This document shows positions 54,834 through 62,791 of a DNA stretch of 64,000 nucleotides, piece by piece (position 1 is the stretch's first letter; every line of letters begins with the position of its first letter). The DNA is taken from NCBI GenBank assembly GCA_002356635.1, contig CP023454.1:3084501-3148500 (forward strand), in the 5' to 3' direction. The position numbers and the translations under genes were made by a program. This DNA comes from Rhodobacteraceae bacterium QY30. GTDB taxonomy: Bacteria > Pseudomonadota > Alphaproteobacteria > Rhodobacterales > Rhodobacteraceae. The notes under the pieces were generated by a model. It had not been told where the DNA came from. It saw only the letters and a program-made list of their open reading frames with translations, and searched no databases.

Positions 54834-54991
54834 CCGCGTCCTCCGCAATCACAAGGAACCTTGCCCAGGCGCGGCTTGCCGCAATGTGGACAGAACCGGC
54901 CGATCCGTGGCGGCGGCGCCGGGCGCACCCAGCGGCTGACCAGGGCGATCACCACGATGGCCAGAAGGAAGAATGTCGCGATCTTGACCAT
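54830..54991 (-). CDS. zinc-ribbon membrane microprotein, 53 aa
   Basis: A 53-aa protein. One membrane helix occupies residues ~4-20 (MVKIATFFLLAIVVIALVSR), followed by a Pro-rich linker and a ribbon FCPHCGKPRLG...CDCGG with four cysteines (CPHC, then CDC). Its ATG shares one base with the sppA-like stop (TGATG), and its stop overlaps the FolM-like start (ATGA). The zinc-ribbon would face the cytoplasm or periplasm depending on topology. Function is unknown, and the size makes it easy to overlook. Confidence 0.75.
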   Translation of the reverse strand: MVKIATFFLLAIVVIALVSRWVRPAPPPRIGRFCPHCGKPRLGKVPCDCGGRG

Positions 54992-55794
54992 CAGAGTCCG
55001 AATCGCGCCCACAGGGCGCGCTCCTCTGCGGCGGCCAGCGCCTGCCCGGCCAACTGGATTCCAAGCCGGCGGAACCAGGGCTTCCGGACCCCCAGAGGCA
55101 CGATGCGCACCTTGTCGCCATAAAGCGCCTTCAGCCGCGGCTCGACATGGCCGATGCCATCGGCAAGGCCCGCGTCCACCGCGCCCTGCCCCACCCAGAC
55201 ATCGCCGTTGAACAGGTCGCGCGCGCCGTCCAGGCGCGATCCGCGCCGGGCCTGCACCTGCGCCTTGAAGGCAGAGTGAATCGGATCAAGCATGGCATGA
55301 AGGCGCGCCACGTCCTCGGGCTTTTCGGGGCGGAAAGGATCGAGGAAGCTTTTCGACGTTCCGGCCGTATGGACCCGCCGTTCGACACCATGCCGCGCCA
55401 GCAGGTCCGGAAAGCCGAACCCGGCCGAGATCACGCCGATCGAGCCGACCAGCGAACTGGGATCGACCCAGATGTCATTCGCCGCCGTCGCCAGCCAGTA
55501 GCCGCCCGATGCGGCGGCGTCTTCGACGAAGGCATGGACGGGCAATTGCTTTTCATCGGCCAGCCGCCGGATCCGCGCCGCGATCAGCGACGACTGAACG
55601 GGCGATCCGCCGGGGGAGTTGATGACCAGCGCCACCGCCACCGGCCGGCCCCGCGTGAAGGCGCGTTCGATGACCGGTGCCAGGGCGGCATCGTTCAGCC
55701 CCGCGCCAAGGCGTCCGCCCCCCGCGATCATGCCCTGCAACCGGATCACCGGCACCAGGGGCGGCTTTTTCAGAAAAGGGAACAGGCCAAGCAT
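54991..55794 (-). CDS. S49 family serine protease (SppA/SohB-like)
   Basis: A 267-aa signal-peptide peptidase homologue. The start at the ATG at 55794 (MLGLFPFLKKPPL) gives the typical short form. Nucleophile Ser lies in VEDAAASGGYWLA, and the catalytic Lys is expected in the AGTSKSFLDPFR loop. NSPGGSP near residue 75 is the oxyanion-strand motif. The N-terminus is not a strong membrane helix, so it may be cytosolic or peripheral. It is divergent from the LysR gene and heads the three-gene overlapping set with the zinc-ribbon protein and the FolM-like SDR. Confidence 0.9.
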   Translation of the reverse strand: MLGLFPFLKKPPLVPVIRLQGMIAGGGRLGAGLNDAALAPVIERAFTRGRPVAVALVINSPGGSPVQSSLIAARIRRLADEKQLPVHAFVEDAAASGGYWLATAANDIWVDPSSLVGSIGVISAGFGFPDLLARHGVERRVHTAGTSKSFLDPFRPEKPEDVARLHAMLDPIHSAFKAQVQARRGSRLDGARDLFNGDVWVGQGAVDAGLADGIGHVEPRLKALYGDKVRIVPLGVRKPWFRRLGIQLAGQALAAAEERALWARFGL

Positions 55795-55849
55795 GACCCG
55801 CGATGTAATGGGCTGGCCCGGATGCGGCAAGTGCGGCTAGACTCTTCGC

Positions 55850-56731
55850 ATGATCGACAAGCTGGAAATGTTCATTGCGCTCGCCAACGAGCGTCACTTC
55901 GGCCGCGCCGCCGAGGTGATGGGGGTCACGCAGCCATCGCTTTCGGGCGCCATCAAGCAGCTGGAGGATCAGCTGGGCGTGCAACTCGTCTTTCGCGGAT
56001 CGCGTTTCCAGGGGCTGACGCCGGAAGGCGCGCGGGTGCTGGACTGGGCGCTGAAGATCGTGGCCGACACCCGCACCATGCGCGACGAGATGCGGACCCT
56101 GCGCCGGGGTGTGTCCGGGAACCTGCGGATCGGTGTCATTCCGACGGCCCTGCCGGTGATTTCGGAACTGACAAAGCCTTTCCTGGACCAGAACCCGAAC
56201 GTGGCGCTGTCGATCCTGTCGCGCACCTCGGCCGAGATCCTTGACGGGATCGAGCGGCTGGAGCTGGAGGCGGGGATCACCTATCTCGACAACGAACCCC
56301 TGGGCCGGGTCGTGCAGGTACCGATTTACCGCGAAACCTACGTCCTTCTGATGTCGCGCGACCATCCTCTGTCCAGCCGTCCCTCGGTCCGGTGGGAGGA
56401 AGCTGCCGCCGAGCGGTTGTGCCTGCTGACCGGCGACATGCAGAACCGCCGGATCATCAACCAGCATCTGGCCGAAGCGGGCGCCCATGTCCACGCGACC
56501 GTCGAATCGAATTCGACGCTGGCGCTGATCTCGCACGTCGCGTCGGGCGGCTGGGTGTCGATCATGCCGCGCGCGGTGGCCGCGATGTTCCGGGGCGGGG
56601 GCATGGTCTCGGTCCCGATGGTGGAACCCGATGCCCGCCACATGGTTGGCCTGATTGCAGGCTACCGCGAAACGCATACCCCCGTGCTGGCGGCGCTGCT
56701 GGAGACGGGGCGCAAGATCGCGCGGCTCTGA
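55850..56731 (+). CDS. LysR-type regulator, probable regulator of fds operon
   Basis: A 293-aa LTTR. The N-terminal winged helix-turn-helix is MIDKLEMFIALANERHFGRA to LGVQLVFRGSRFQGLTPEG, followed by a periplasmic-binding-like effector domain (~95-290). It lies immediately before fdsG on the same strand, the FdsR position of other formate dehydrogenase loci. A palindromic LysR/OxyR-like box overlaps its stop codon. The effector (formate is likely) is not shown by the sequence. Confidence 0.9.
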   Translation: MIDKLEMFIALANERHFGRAAEVMGVTQPSLSGAIKQLEDQLGVQLVFRGSRFQGLTPEGARVLDWALKIVADTRTMRDEMRTLRRGVSGNLRIGVIPTALPVISELTKPFLDQNPNVALSILSRTSAEILDGIERLELEAGITYLDNEPLGRVVQVPIYRETYVLLMSRDHPLSSRPSVRWEEAAAERLCLLTGDMQNRRIINQHLAEAGAHVHATVESNSTLALISHVASGGWVSIMPRAVAAMFRGGGMVSVPMVEPDARHMVGLIAGYRETHTPVLAALLETGRKIARL

Positions 56732-56753
56732 TCAATAGATATCTCCTATTGAT
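56731..56753. promoter_or_regulatory. LysR-type binding site ATCAATAG-N7-CTATTGAT
   Basis: A perfect 8-bp inverted repeat ATCAATAG-N7-CTATTGAT (56731-56738, 56746-56753) contains ATAG-N7-CTAT, the OxyR/LTTR half-site spacing. It begins on the last base of the LysR gene. Confidence 0.75.
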
Positions 56754-56769
56754 GCACGGGGATTCCATA

Positions 56770-56797
56770 TTGATTGGCCGATCATACCGGCCTACGC
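56770..56797 (+). promoter_or_regulatory. candidate fds promoter
   Basis: TTGATT (56770-56775), 16 nt and CTACGC (56792-56797) give a start near 56804. The LysR box centre (56742) then lies at about -62, the usual recognition position for activation by LysR proteins. The -10 is weak, as expected for an activated promoter. Confidence 0.5.
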
Positions 56798-56830
56798 CAA
56801 GGTAACCCAGCTTGCGCCCGGAGACCCTGA

Positions 56831-57298
56831 ATGACCGCGACCCTGTCGAGCGAACGCCTAGGCGAGATCATCGCCACCCACTCCGGCCTGGAAGGCCCGC
56901 TTCTGCCGATCTTCCACGCCATCCAGCATGAAATCGGCTACATCCCCCAGGATGCCCTGCCGGTGATCGCCAAGGCGCTGAACCTCAGCCGGGCCGAGGT
57001 TTACGGGGTGATGTCCTTCTACCACGACTTCCGCACCAGCCCGGCCGGGCGCCACGTGGTGAAGCTGTGCCGGGCCGAGGCCTGCCAGGCCATGGGCGCG
57101 GACGCGGTGCATGACCATGCCAAGGCCCGCCTGGGCGTGGATTTCAACGAAACCACCCGCAACGGCGCCGTGACGCTGGAGCCGGTCTTCTGCCTGGGGC
57201 TGTGCGCCTGCGGGCCTTCGGCGCTGGTGGATGGCAAGGTGGTCGGTCGGCTGGACGCCGAAAAGATCGACCGGATCGCGACGGAGTGCGGCGCATGA
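56831..57298 (+). CDS. fdsG: NAD-dependent formate dehydrogenase gamma subunit
   Basis: A 155-aa NuoE-like subunit with one [2Fe-2S] cluster. The thioredoxin-like cluster ligands are in LCRAEACQAMGA (C-x4-C) and CLGLCACGPSA (C-x3-C). Segments VYGVMSFYHDFR and the N-terminal QHEIGYIPQDALP are normal for FdsG/HoxE/NuoE. The first structural gene of the fds operon, it overlaps fdsB by ATGA. With FdsB it forms the NAD-reducing module. Confidence 0.95.
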   Translation: MTATLSSERLGEIIATHSGLEGPLLPIFHAIQHEIGYIPQDALPVIAKALNLSRAEVYGVMSFYHDFRTSPAGRHVVKLCRAEACQAMGADAVHDHAKARLGVDFNETTRNGAVTLEPVFCLGLCACGPSALVDGKVVGRLDAEKIDRIATECGA

Positions 57299-58839
57299 CC
57301 CTGAAGATTTTCCTTTCCCGCGACGCCGCCGCCAAGGCGCTGGGTGCCGATGACGTGGCCGACGCCATCACCCGCGAAGCCGCGGCCCGCGGCGTTGAAG
57401 TGGTGCTGGTGCGCCCCGGTTCGCGCGGCATGATCTGGCTGGAACCGCTGGCCGAAGTGGAAACGCCGCAGGGCCGTCTGGCCTTCGGTCCGATGACGCC
57501 TGCCGACGTGCCGGGCCTGTTCGGCGATCTGACGGCCCATCCGAAGGGCCAGGGCCTGACCGAGGAGATCCCGTTCTTCAAATCGCAGACCCGCCTGACC
57601 TTCGCGCGCTGCGGCATCATCGACCCGCTAAGCCTGGCGGACTACGAAGCCCATGGCGGCCTTCGCGGCCTGCGCCGCGCGCTGGCGATGAGCGGCGCCG
57701 ACATCGTGGCCGAGGTCACGGACTCGGGCCTGCGCGGCCGGGGCGGCGCGGGCTTCCCGACCGGCATCAAGTGGAAGACGGTCGCCGACGCGGTGGCGGA
57801 TCGCAAATACATCGTCTGCAACGCTGACGAAGGCGATAGCGCCACCTTTGCCGACCGGATGCTGATGGAAGGTGACCCCTTCACCCTGATCGAAGGCATG
57901 GCCATCGCGGGCATCGCCACGGGTGCGACCAAGGGCTACGTCTACATCCGTTCGGAATACCCCGACGCGATCGAGGTCATGGAAGACGCCGTGCGGATCG
58001 GTCGCGAAGCCGGACTGCTGGGCGCGTCGGTTCTGGGATCGAACCGCGCATTCGACATGGAAATCCGCGTGGGTGCCGGCGCCTATGTCTGCGGCGAGGA
58101 AACCAGCCTTCTGAACAGCCTGGAAGGCAAGCGCGGCATCGTGCGCGCCAAGCCGCCGCTGCCGGCGCTTCAGGGCTTCCTTGGCAAGCCCACGGTGGTG
58201 AACAACGTCATCTCGCTGGCCTCGGTGCCGGTGATCATGGAAAAGGGCGCCAAGCACTACAAGGATTTCGGCCTTGGCCGGTCGCGCGGCACGATCCCGC
58301 TGCAGATCGCGGGCAACGTCAAATACGGCGGGCTTTATGAAATCGCCTTCGGTCTGACCCTGGGCGAAATCGTCGACCAGATCGGCGGCGGCACGGCGTC
58401 GGGCCGTCCGGTGAAGGCCGTGCAGGTCGGCGGGCCGCTGGGTGCCTATTTCCCGCGCGCGCTGTTCGACACGCCCTTCGGCTACGAGGAATTTGCCGGC
58501 AAGGACGGTCTGGTCGGTCACGCGGGCCTTACAATTTTCGATGACAGCACCGACATGCTGAAGATGGCCCGTTTCGCGATGGAGTTCTGTGCGATAGAAT
58601 CCTGCGGCAAATGCACCCCCTGCCGCGTCGGCGCGGTGCGGGGCGTTGAAACCGTGGACCGTATCGCCGCAGGCGACCCGACGGCGATGCCGATCCTCAA
58701 GGATCTGTGCAACACGATGAAATTCGGATCGCTTTGTGCGCTTGGCGGCTTCACCCCCTACCCGGTGATGAGCGCGCTGACGCATTTCCCTGATGATTTC
58801 TCCGGTTCCGCAACCGGGGCGAAGGAGGCCGCAGAATGA
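57295..58839 (+). CDS. fdsB: NAD-dependent formate dehydrogenase beta subunit
   Basis: A 514-aa NuoF-like flavoprotein. An N-terminal thioredoxin-like segment (residues ~1-100) precedes the FMN site GRGGAGFPTGIKW, the NADH site GEETSLLNSLEGKRG and the [4Fe-4S] motif ESCGKCTPCRVG with the fourth Cys in SLCALGG. These pass electrons between FdsA and NAD+. Start is the ATG at 57295, overlapping the fdsG stop; an open stretch upstream is not used. It overlaps fdsA by ATGA. Confidence 0.96.
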   Translation: MTLKIFLSRDAAAKALGADDVADAITREAAARGVEVVLVRPGSRGMIWLEPLAEVETPQGRLAFGPMTPADVPGLFGDLTAHPKGQGLTEEIPFFKSQTRLTFARCGIIDPLSLADYEAHGGLRGLRRALAMSGADIVAEVTDSGLRGRGGAGFPTGIKWKTVADAVADRKYIVCNADEGDSATFADRMLMEGDPFTLIEGMAIAGIATGATKGYVYIRSEYPDAIEVMEDAVRIGREAGLLGASVLGSNRAFDMEIRVGAGAYVCGEETSLLNSLEGKRGIVRAKPPLPALQGFLGKPTVVNNVISLASVPVIMEKGAKHYKDFGLGRSRGTIPLQIAGNVKYGGLYEIAFGLTLGEIVDQIGGGTASGRPVKAVQVGGPLGAYFPRALFDTPFGYEEFAGKDGLVGHAGLTIFDDSTDMLKMARFAMEFCAIESCGKCTPCRVGAVRGVETVDRIAAGDPTAMPILKDLCNTMKFGSLCALGGFTPYPVMSALTHFPDDFSGSATGAKEAAE

Positions 58840-61724
58840 AAGACTTCAAAGATTTCATCCTTCCCGACGCCGATTACGGCACCCCCGCCAGCCGCGCGAA
58901 GGAAAACGTCACCCTGAACATCGACGGCTATGACGTGACGGTGCCCGCGGGTACCTCGATCATGCGGGCGGCGATGGAAGCGGGCATCTCGATCCCGAAG
59001 CTTTGCGCGACCGATTCGGTCGAAGCCTTCGGCTCCTGTCGGCTTTGCCTGGTAGAGATCGACGGGCGGCCGGGAACCCCCGCCTCGTGCACCACGCCGG
59101 TGGCGCCGGGGATCAAGGTCCATACCCAGTCGGACGCCGTCCAGAAGATCCGCCGCGGCGTGATGGAGCTTTATGCCTCGGACCATCCGGTTCCGGGCCT
59201 GACCAGCGCCGCGAACGGCGACAGCGACCTTCAGTCCATGGCCGCCCGCGTGGGCCTGCGTGAGATCCGCTATCAGCCGGTGGCGGACCATGTGCGTCAA
59301 TACGGCCCGGAAGGCGTCCAGAACCCCGACTGGAAGCCGATCGACGACAGCAACCCCTACTTTACCTACGACGCATCCAAATGCATCGTCTGTTCGCTGT
59401 GCGTCCGCGCCTGCGAGGAAGTGCAAGGCACCTTCGCGCTGACGATCGAAGGCCGGGGCTTTGACAGCCGCGTCAGCGCCGGGATGGCGGATGACAACTT
59501 CCTGTCCTCAGACTGCGTGTCCTGCGGCGCCTGCGTCCAGGTCTGCCCGACTGGCAGCCTTCAGGAAAAGTCCGTGGCCGAAAAGGGCCTGCCGGACCGT
59601 TCCGTCATCACCACCTGCGCCTATTGCGGCGTCGGTTGCAGCTTCAAGGCAGAAATGCGCGGCGATGAAGTGGTGCGCATGATTCCCTACAAGCACGGCA
59701 AGGCCAACCGCGGCCACAGCTGCGTGAAGGGTCGCTTCGCCTATGGCTACGCCAGCCACAAGGACCGCATCCTGAATCCGATGATCCGCGAGACGATCAA
59801 CGATCCCTGGCGCGAAGTCAGCTGGGACGAGGCGCTTGGCTTTGCGGCGGCCCGACTGAAGAAGGCGCAGGCCGACTTCGGCAAGGAATCGGTGGGCGTC
59901 ATCACCTCGAGCCGCTGCACGAACGAAGAAACCTACCTCGTCCAGAAGCTGACCCGCGCGGTGTTCATGAACAACAACACCGACACCTGCGCCCGCGTGT
60001 GCCATTCGCCCACCGGCTATGGCCTGGGCCAGGCCTTCGGCACCAGCGCCGGGACACAGGACTTCGACAGCGTCGAGCAATCGGACGTCATCATGGTGAT
60101 CGGCGCGAACCCGACGGATGCGCACCCGGTCTTTGCCAGCCGCATGAAGAAGCGCCTGCGTCAGGGCGCGCAGCTGATCGTCGTCGACCCGCGCCGGATC
60201 GACCTGGTCGACAGCCCCCATATCCGGGCCGGCCAGCACCTGGCGCTGCGCCCCGGCACCAACGTGGCGGTCGTCACCTCGCTGGCGCATGTCATCGTGA
60301 CCGAGGGCCTGTTCGACGAAGCCTTCATCCGCGAACGCTGCGACTGGGATGAATTCCAGCACTATGTCGAATTCGTCCGGGATCCGCGCCATGCCCCCGA
60401 AGCGACCGAGGCGCTGACCGGCGTTCCGGCGGCAGAACTGCGGGCCGCGGCGCGCACCTACGCCACGGGCGGCAATGCGGCGATCTACTACGGTCTGGGC
60501 GTCACCGAACACAGCCAGGGTTCGACCACCGTGATGGGGATCGCCAACCTTGCCATGCTGACCGGCAACATCGGTCGGCCGGGCGTGGGCGTGAACCCGC
60601 TGCGCGGCCAGAACAACGTCCAGGGTTCGTGCGACATGGGGTCGTTCCCGCACGAACTGCCGGGCTACCGGCATGTGAAGAACGACGCGGTGCGCGACAT
60701 CTTCGAAAAGATGTGGGGAGTCGAAATCTCGAGCGAGCCGGGCCTGCGGATCCCGAACATGCTGGACGCCGCCGTGGAAGGCACCTTCAAGGGCCTTTAC
60801 TGCCAGGGCGAGGACATCCTTCAGTCCGATCCCGACACCCATCACGTCGCGGCCGGTCTGGCGGCGATGGACATCGTCATCGTGCATGACCTGTTCCTGA
60901 ACGAAACGGCCAACTACGCCCATGTCTTCCTGCCGGGTTCGACCTTCCTGGAAAAGGACGGCACCTTCACCAACGCCGAACGCCGCATCAACCGCGTGCG
61001 CAAGGTGATGGCACCGCGCAACGGCTATGCCGACTGGGAAGTGACCCAGATGCTGGCCAATGCGATGGGCGCGAACTGGACCTACACCCACCCCAGCCAG
61101 ATCATGGACGAAATCGCGGCCACCACGCCGAGCTTCGCCAATGTCAGCTACGACCTGCTGGACGAGATGGGATCGGTGCAATGGCCCTGCAACGATGCCG
61201 CGCCCGAAGGCACGCCGCTGGTCCACGTCAACGGTTTCGTCCGCGGCAAGGGCCGGTTCATCCTGACCGAGTATGTGGCGACCGACGAAAAGACCGGGCC
61301 GCGCTTCCCGCTGCTGCTGACGACGGGCCGGATCCTGTCGCAGTACAACGTGGGCGCACAGACGCGCCGCACCGGCAACGTGGTCTTCCATGACCAGGAC
61401 GTGCTGGAGATCCACCCCCACGATGCCGAACAGCGCGGCGTCCACACGGGCGACTGGGTACGGTTGGCCAGCCGGGCCGGGGAAACCACTCTGCGGGCCC
61501 TGATCACCGACCGGGTGATGCCGGGCGTGGTTTACACGACCTTCCACCACCCCGACACCCAGGCCAACGTGGTGACGACCGACTATTCCGACTGGGCCAC
61601 CAACTGCCCGGAATACAAGGTCACGGCGGTGCAGGTCAGCCCCTCGAACGGTCCGACCGAATGGCAGGAAAGCTACCGTCAGCAGGCCAATGCCTCGCGC
61701 CGCATCCTGCCCGCGGCGGAATGA
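58836..61724 (+). CDS. fdsA: Mo-dependent formate dehydrogenase alpha subunit, variant
   Basis: A 962-aa catalytic subunit that oxidises formate at a bis-MGD molybdenum centre; Cys389-His390 in ARVCHSPTG match the active-site pair. N-terminal order: [2Fe-2S] (LCATDSVEAFGSCRLC), then the His-Cys3 region, 2x[4Fe-4S] (CIVCSLCVRAC, CVSCGACVQVC), and [4Fe-4S] near Mo (CAYCGVGC). The anomaly: the His-Cys3 motif, normally H-x3-C-x2-C-x5-C, reads HPVPGLTSAANGDS, so His117 is kept but residues 121, 124 and 130 are Gly, Ser and Ser. All other cluster ligands are intact. It overlaps fdsB and leads into fdhD. Confidence 0.95.
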   Translation: MKDFKDFILPDADYGTPASRAKENVTLNIDGYDVTVPAGTSIMRAAMEAGISIPKLCATDSVEAFGSCRLCLVEIDGRPGTPASCTTPVAPGIKVHTQSDAVQKIRRGVMELYASDHPVPGLTSAANGDSDLQSMAARVGLREIRYQPVADHVRQYGPEGVQNPDWKPIDDSNPYFTYDASKCIVCSLCVRACEEVQGTFALTIEGRGFDSRVSAGMADDNFLSSDCVSCGACVQVCPTGSLQEKSVAEKGLPDRSVITTCAYCGVGCSFKAEMRGDEVVRMIPYKHGKANRGHSCVKGRFAYGYASHKDRILNPMIRETINDPWREVSWDEALGFAAARLKKAQADFGKESVGVITSSRCTNEETYLVQKLTRAVFMNNNTDTCARVCHSPTGYGLGQAFGTSAGTQDFDSVEQSDVIMVIGANPTDAHPVFASRMKKRLRQGAQLIVVDPRRIDLVDSPHIRAGQHLALRPGTNVAVVTSLAHVIVTEGLFDEAFIRERCDWDEFQHYVEFVRDPRHAPEATEALTGVPAAELRAAARTYATGGNAAIYYGLGVTEHSQGSTTVMGIANLAMLTGNIGRPGVGVNPLRGQNNVQGSCDMGSFPHELPGYRHVKNDAVRDIFEKMWGVEISSEPGLRIPNMLDAAVEGTFKGLYCQGEDILQSDPDTHHVAAGLAAMDIVIVHDLFLNETANYAHVFLPGSTFLEKDGTFTNAERRINRVRKVMAPRNGYADWEVTQMLANAMGANWTYTHPSQIMDEIAATTPSFANVSYDLLDEMGSVQWPCNDAAPEGTPLVHVNGFVRGKGRFILTEYVATDEKTGPRFPLLLTTGRILSQYNVGAQTRRTGNVVFHDQDVLEIHPHDAEQRGVHTGDWVRLASRAGETTLRALITDRVMPGVVYTTFHHPDTQANVVTTDYSDWATNCPEYKVTAVQVSPSNGPTEWQESYRQQANASRRILPAAE

Positions 61725-61734
61725 CGGGGCCGTG

Positions 61735-62547
61735 ATGCAATCCCACCGCCGCCTCTCGCGGCTTGCCTATCGGGCGGGCCGGTTCGAACAGGGTGATCGC
61801 GCCCTGCCCGAAGAGGTGGCGGTGGCCCTTGTCTACAACGGCACGACGCAGGCGGTGATGATGGCCACACCCGCCGCCTACGAAGACTTTGCCGCCGGTT
61901 TTTCGCTGACAGAGGGGATCGTTTCCGATCTATCCGAAATCACGGAAACCGAGGTCGTCGAGCACGATCAGGGGGTCGAGATCCGCATGTGGCTGGACGC
62001 CGCCGCCGAGGCCCGCTTTGCCGCGCGGCGGCGGGCGCAGGTCGGCCCGGTCGGCTGCGGCCTTTGCGGCATCGACAGCCTGTCCGAGGCGCTGCGCGTG
62101 CTGCCGCGCGTCCAGGCCGACGTGCGCCTGACACCCGATGAGGTGGCACAGGCCATGGCCGGCCTGACCCGGCACCAGGCACTTCATGACGCCACGCGCG
62201 CGGCCCACGGCGCGGGGTTCTGGCGTCCCGGCCTGGGCGTCACCCTGGGGCGCGAGGATGTCGGCCGCCACAACGCGCTGGACAAACTGGCCGGGGCGAT
62301 GGCGCGCGCCGGTCTTGCCGCCGAAGGTGCGCTGGTCATCACCAGCCGCGTCTCGGTCGACATGGTGCAGAAGGCGGTGATGATCGGGGCCCCCGTCCTG
62401 ATTGCCGCCTCTGCCCCCACAGCTCTTGCGGTCGAAGAAGCCGATCGCAGCAACCTGACGCTGATCGCGCTGGCGCGCGGCAGCGATTTCGACGTCTACA
62501 CCCATTCCGAACGCCTGATCCAAGGACCGCACGCCGATGTCGCCTGA
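61735..62547 (+). CDS. fdhD: formate dehydrogenase accessory sulfurtransferase FdhD/FdsC
   Basis: A 270-aa protein that brings sulfur to the Mo-bis-MGD of formate dehydrogenase. The conserved pair Cys108-x2-Cys111 lies in GCGLCGIDS. Other family parts are EGIVSDLSEI, GREDVGRHNALDKL and RVSVDMVQKAVMIG. Its start (ATG 61735, or the adjacent GTG) follows fdsA by 10 nt, and it overlaps fdsD by 11 nt. Without it the Fds enzyme would be inactive in relatives, as known for FdsC/FdhD. Confidence 0.94.
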   Translation: MQSHRRLSRLAYRAGRFEQGDRALPEEVAVALVYNGTTQAVMMATPAAYEDFAAGFSLTEGIVSDLSEITETEVVEHDQGVEIRMWLDAAAEARFAARRRAQVGPVGCGLCGIDSLSEALRVLPRVQADVRLTPDEVAQAMAGLTRHQALHDATRAAHGAGFWRPGLGVTLGREDVGRHNALDKLAGAMARAGLAAEGALVITSRVSVDMVQKAVMIGAPVLIAASAPTALAVEEADRSNLTLIALARGSDFDVYTHSERLIQGPHADVA

Positions 62548-62758
62548 TAAAATGATCCGCATGGCCAACCAGATCGCCATGTTCTTCGAAACCAAGCCGC
62601 ATGCCGAAGGGGTGGCCGGTGTGGCCAACCACATCAGCGACTTCTGGGAGCCGCGGATGCGCCGCCAGCTTCTCGATCACATCGCCGCCGGGGGCGAAGG
62701 ACTGCGCCCGCTGGTCGTGGAAGGCGCCGACCTGATCCGCAAGCCCCAGGCCGCCTGA
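62537..62758 (+). CDS. fdsD: formate dehydrogenase delta subunit
   Basis: A 73-aa protein of the FdsD family, found as the last gene of the fdsGBACD operon. The pattern MIRMANQIAMFFETKP, then GVANHISDFWEPRMRRQL, is characteristic. It is needed for assembly or cofactor retention of the enzyme in Rhodobacter capsulatus and Cupriavidus. It overlaps fdhD by 11 nt. No intrinsic terminator is obvious in the 33 nt to the convergent dehydrogenase gene. Confidence 0.92.
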   Translation: MSPDKMIRMANQIAMFFETKPHAEGVAGVANHISDFWEPRMRRQLLDHIAAGGEGLRPLVVEGADLIRKPQAA

Positions 62759-62791
62759 CCTTCGGTCCATCGTCTGATGCCGTCGGGACCG

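Noticed and set aside
59508-61550. A 680-codon open frame on the minus strand across fdsA
   Set aside because: High-GC coding DNA opens the antisense frames. The product is His/Arg/Gly-rich without domains, while the plus frame gives a clear FdsA.
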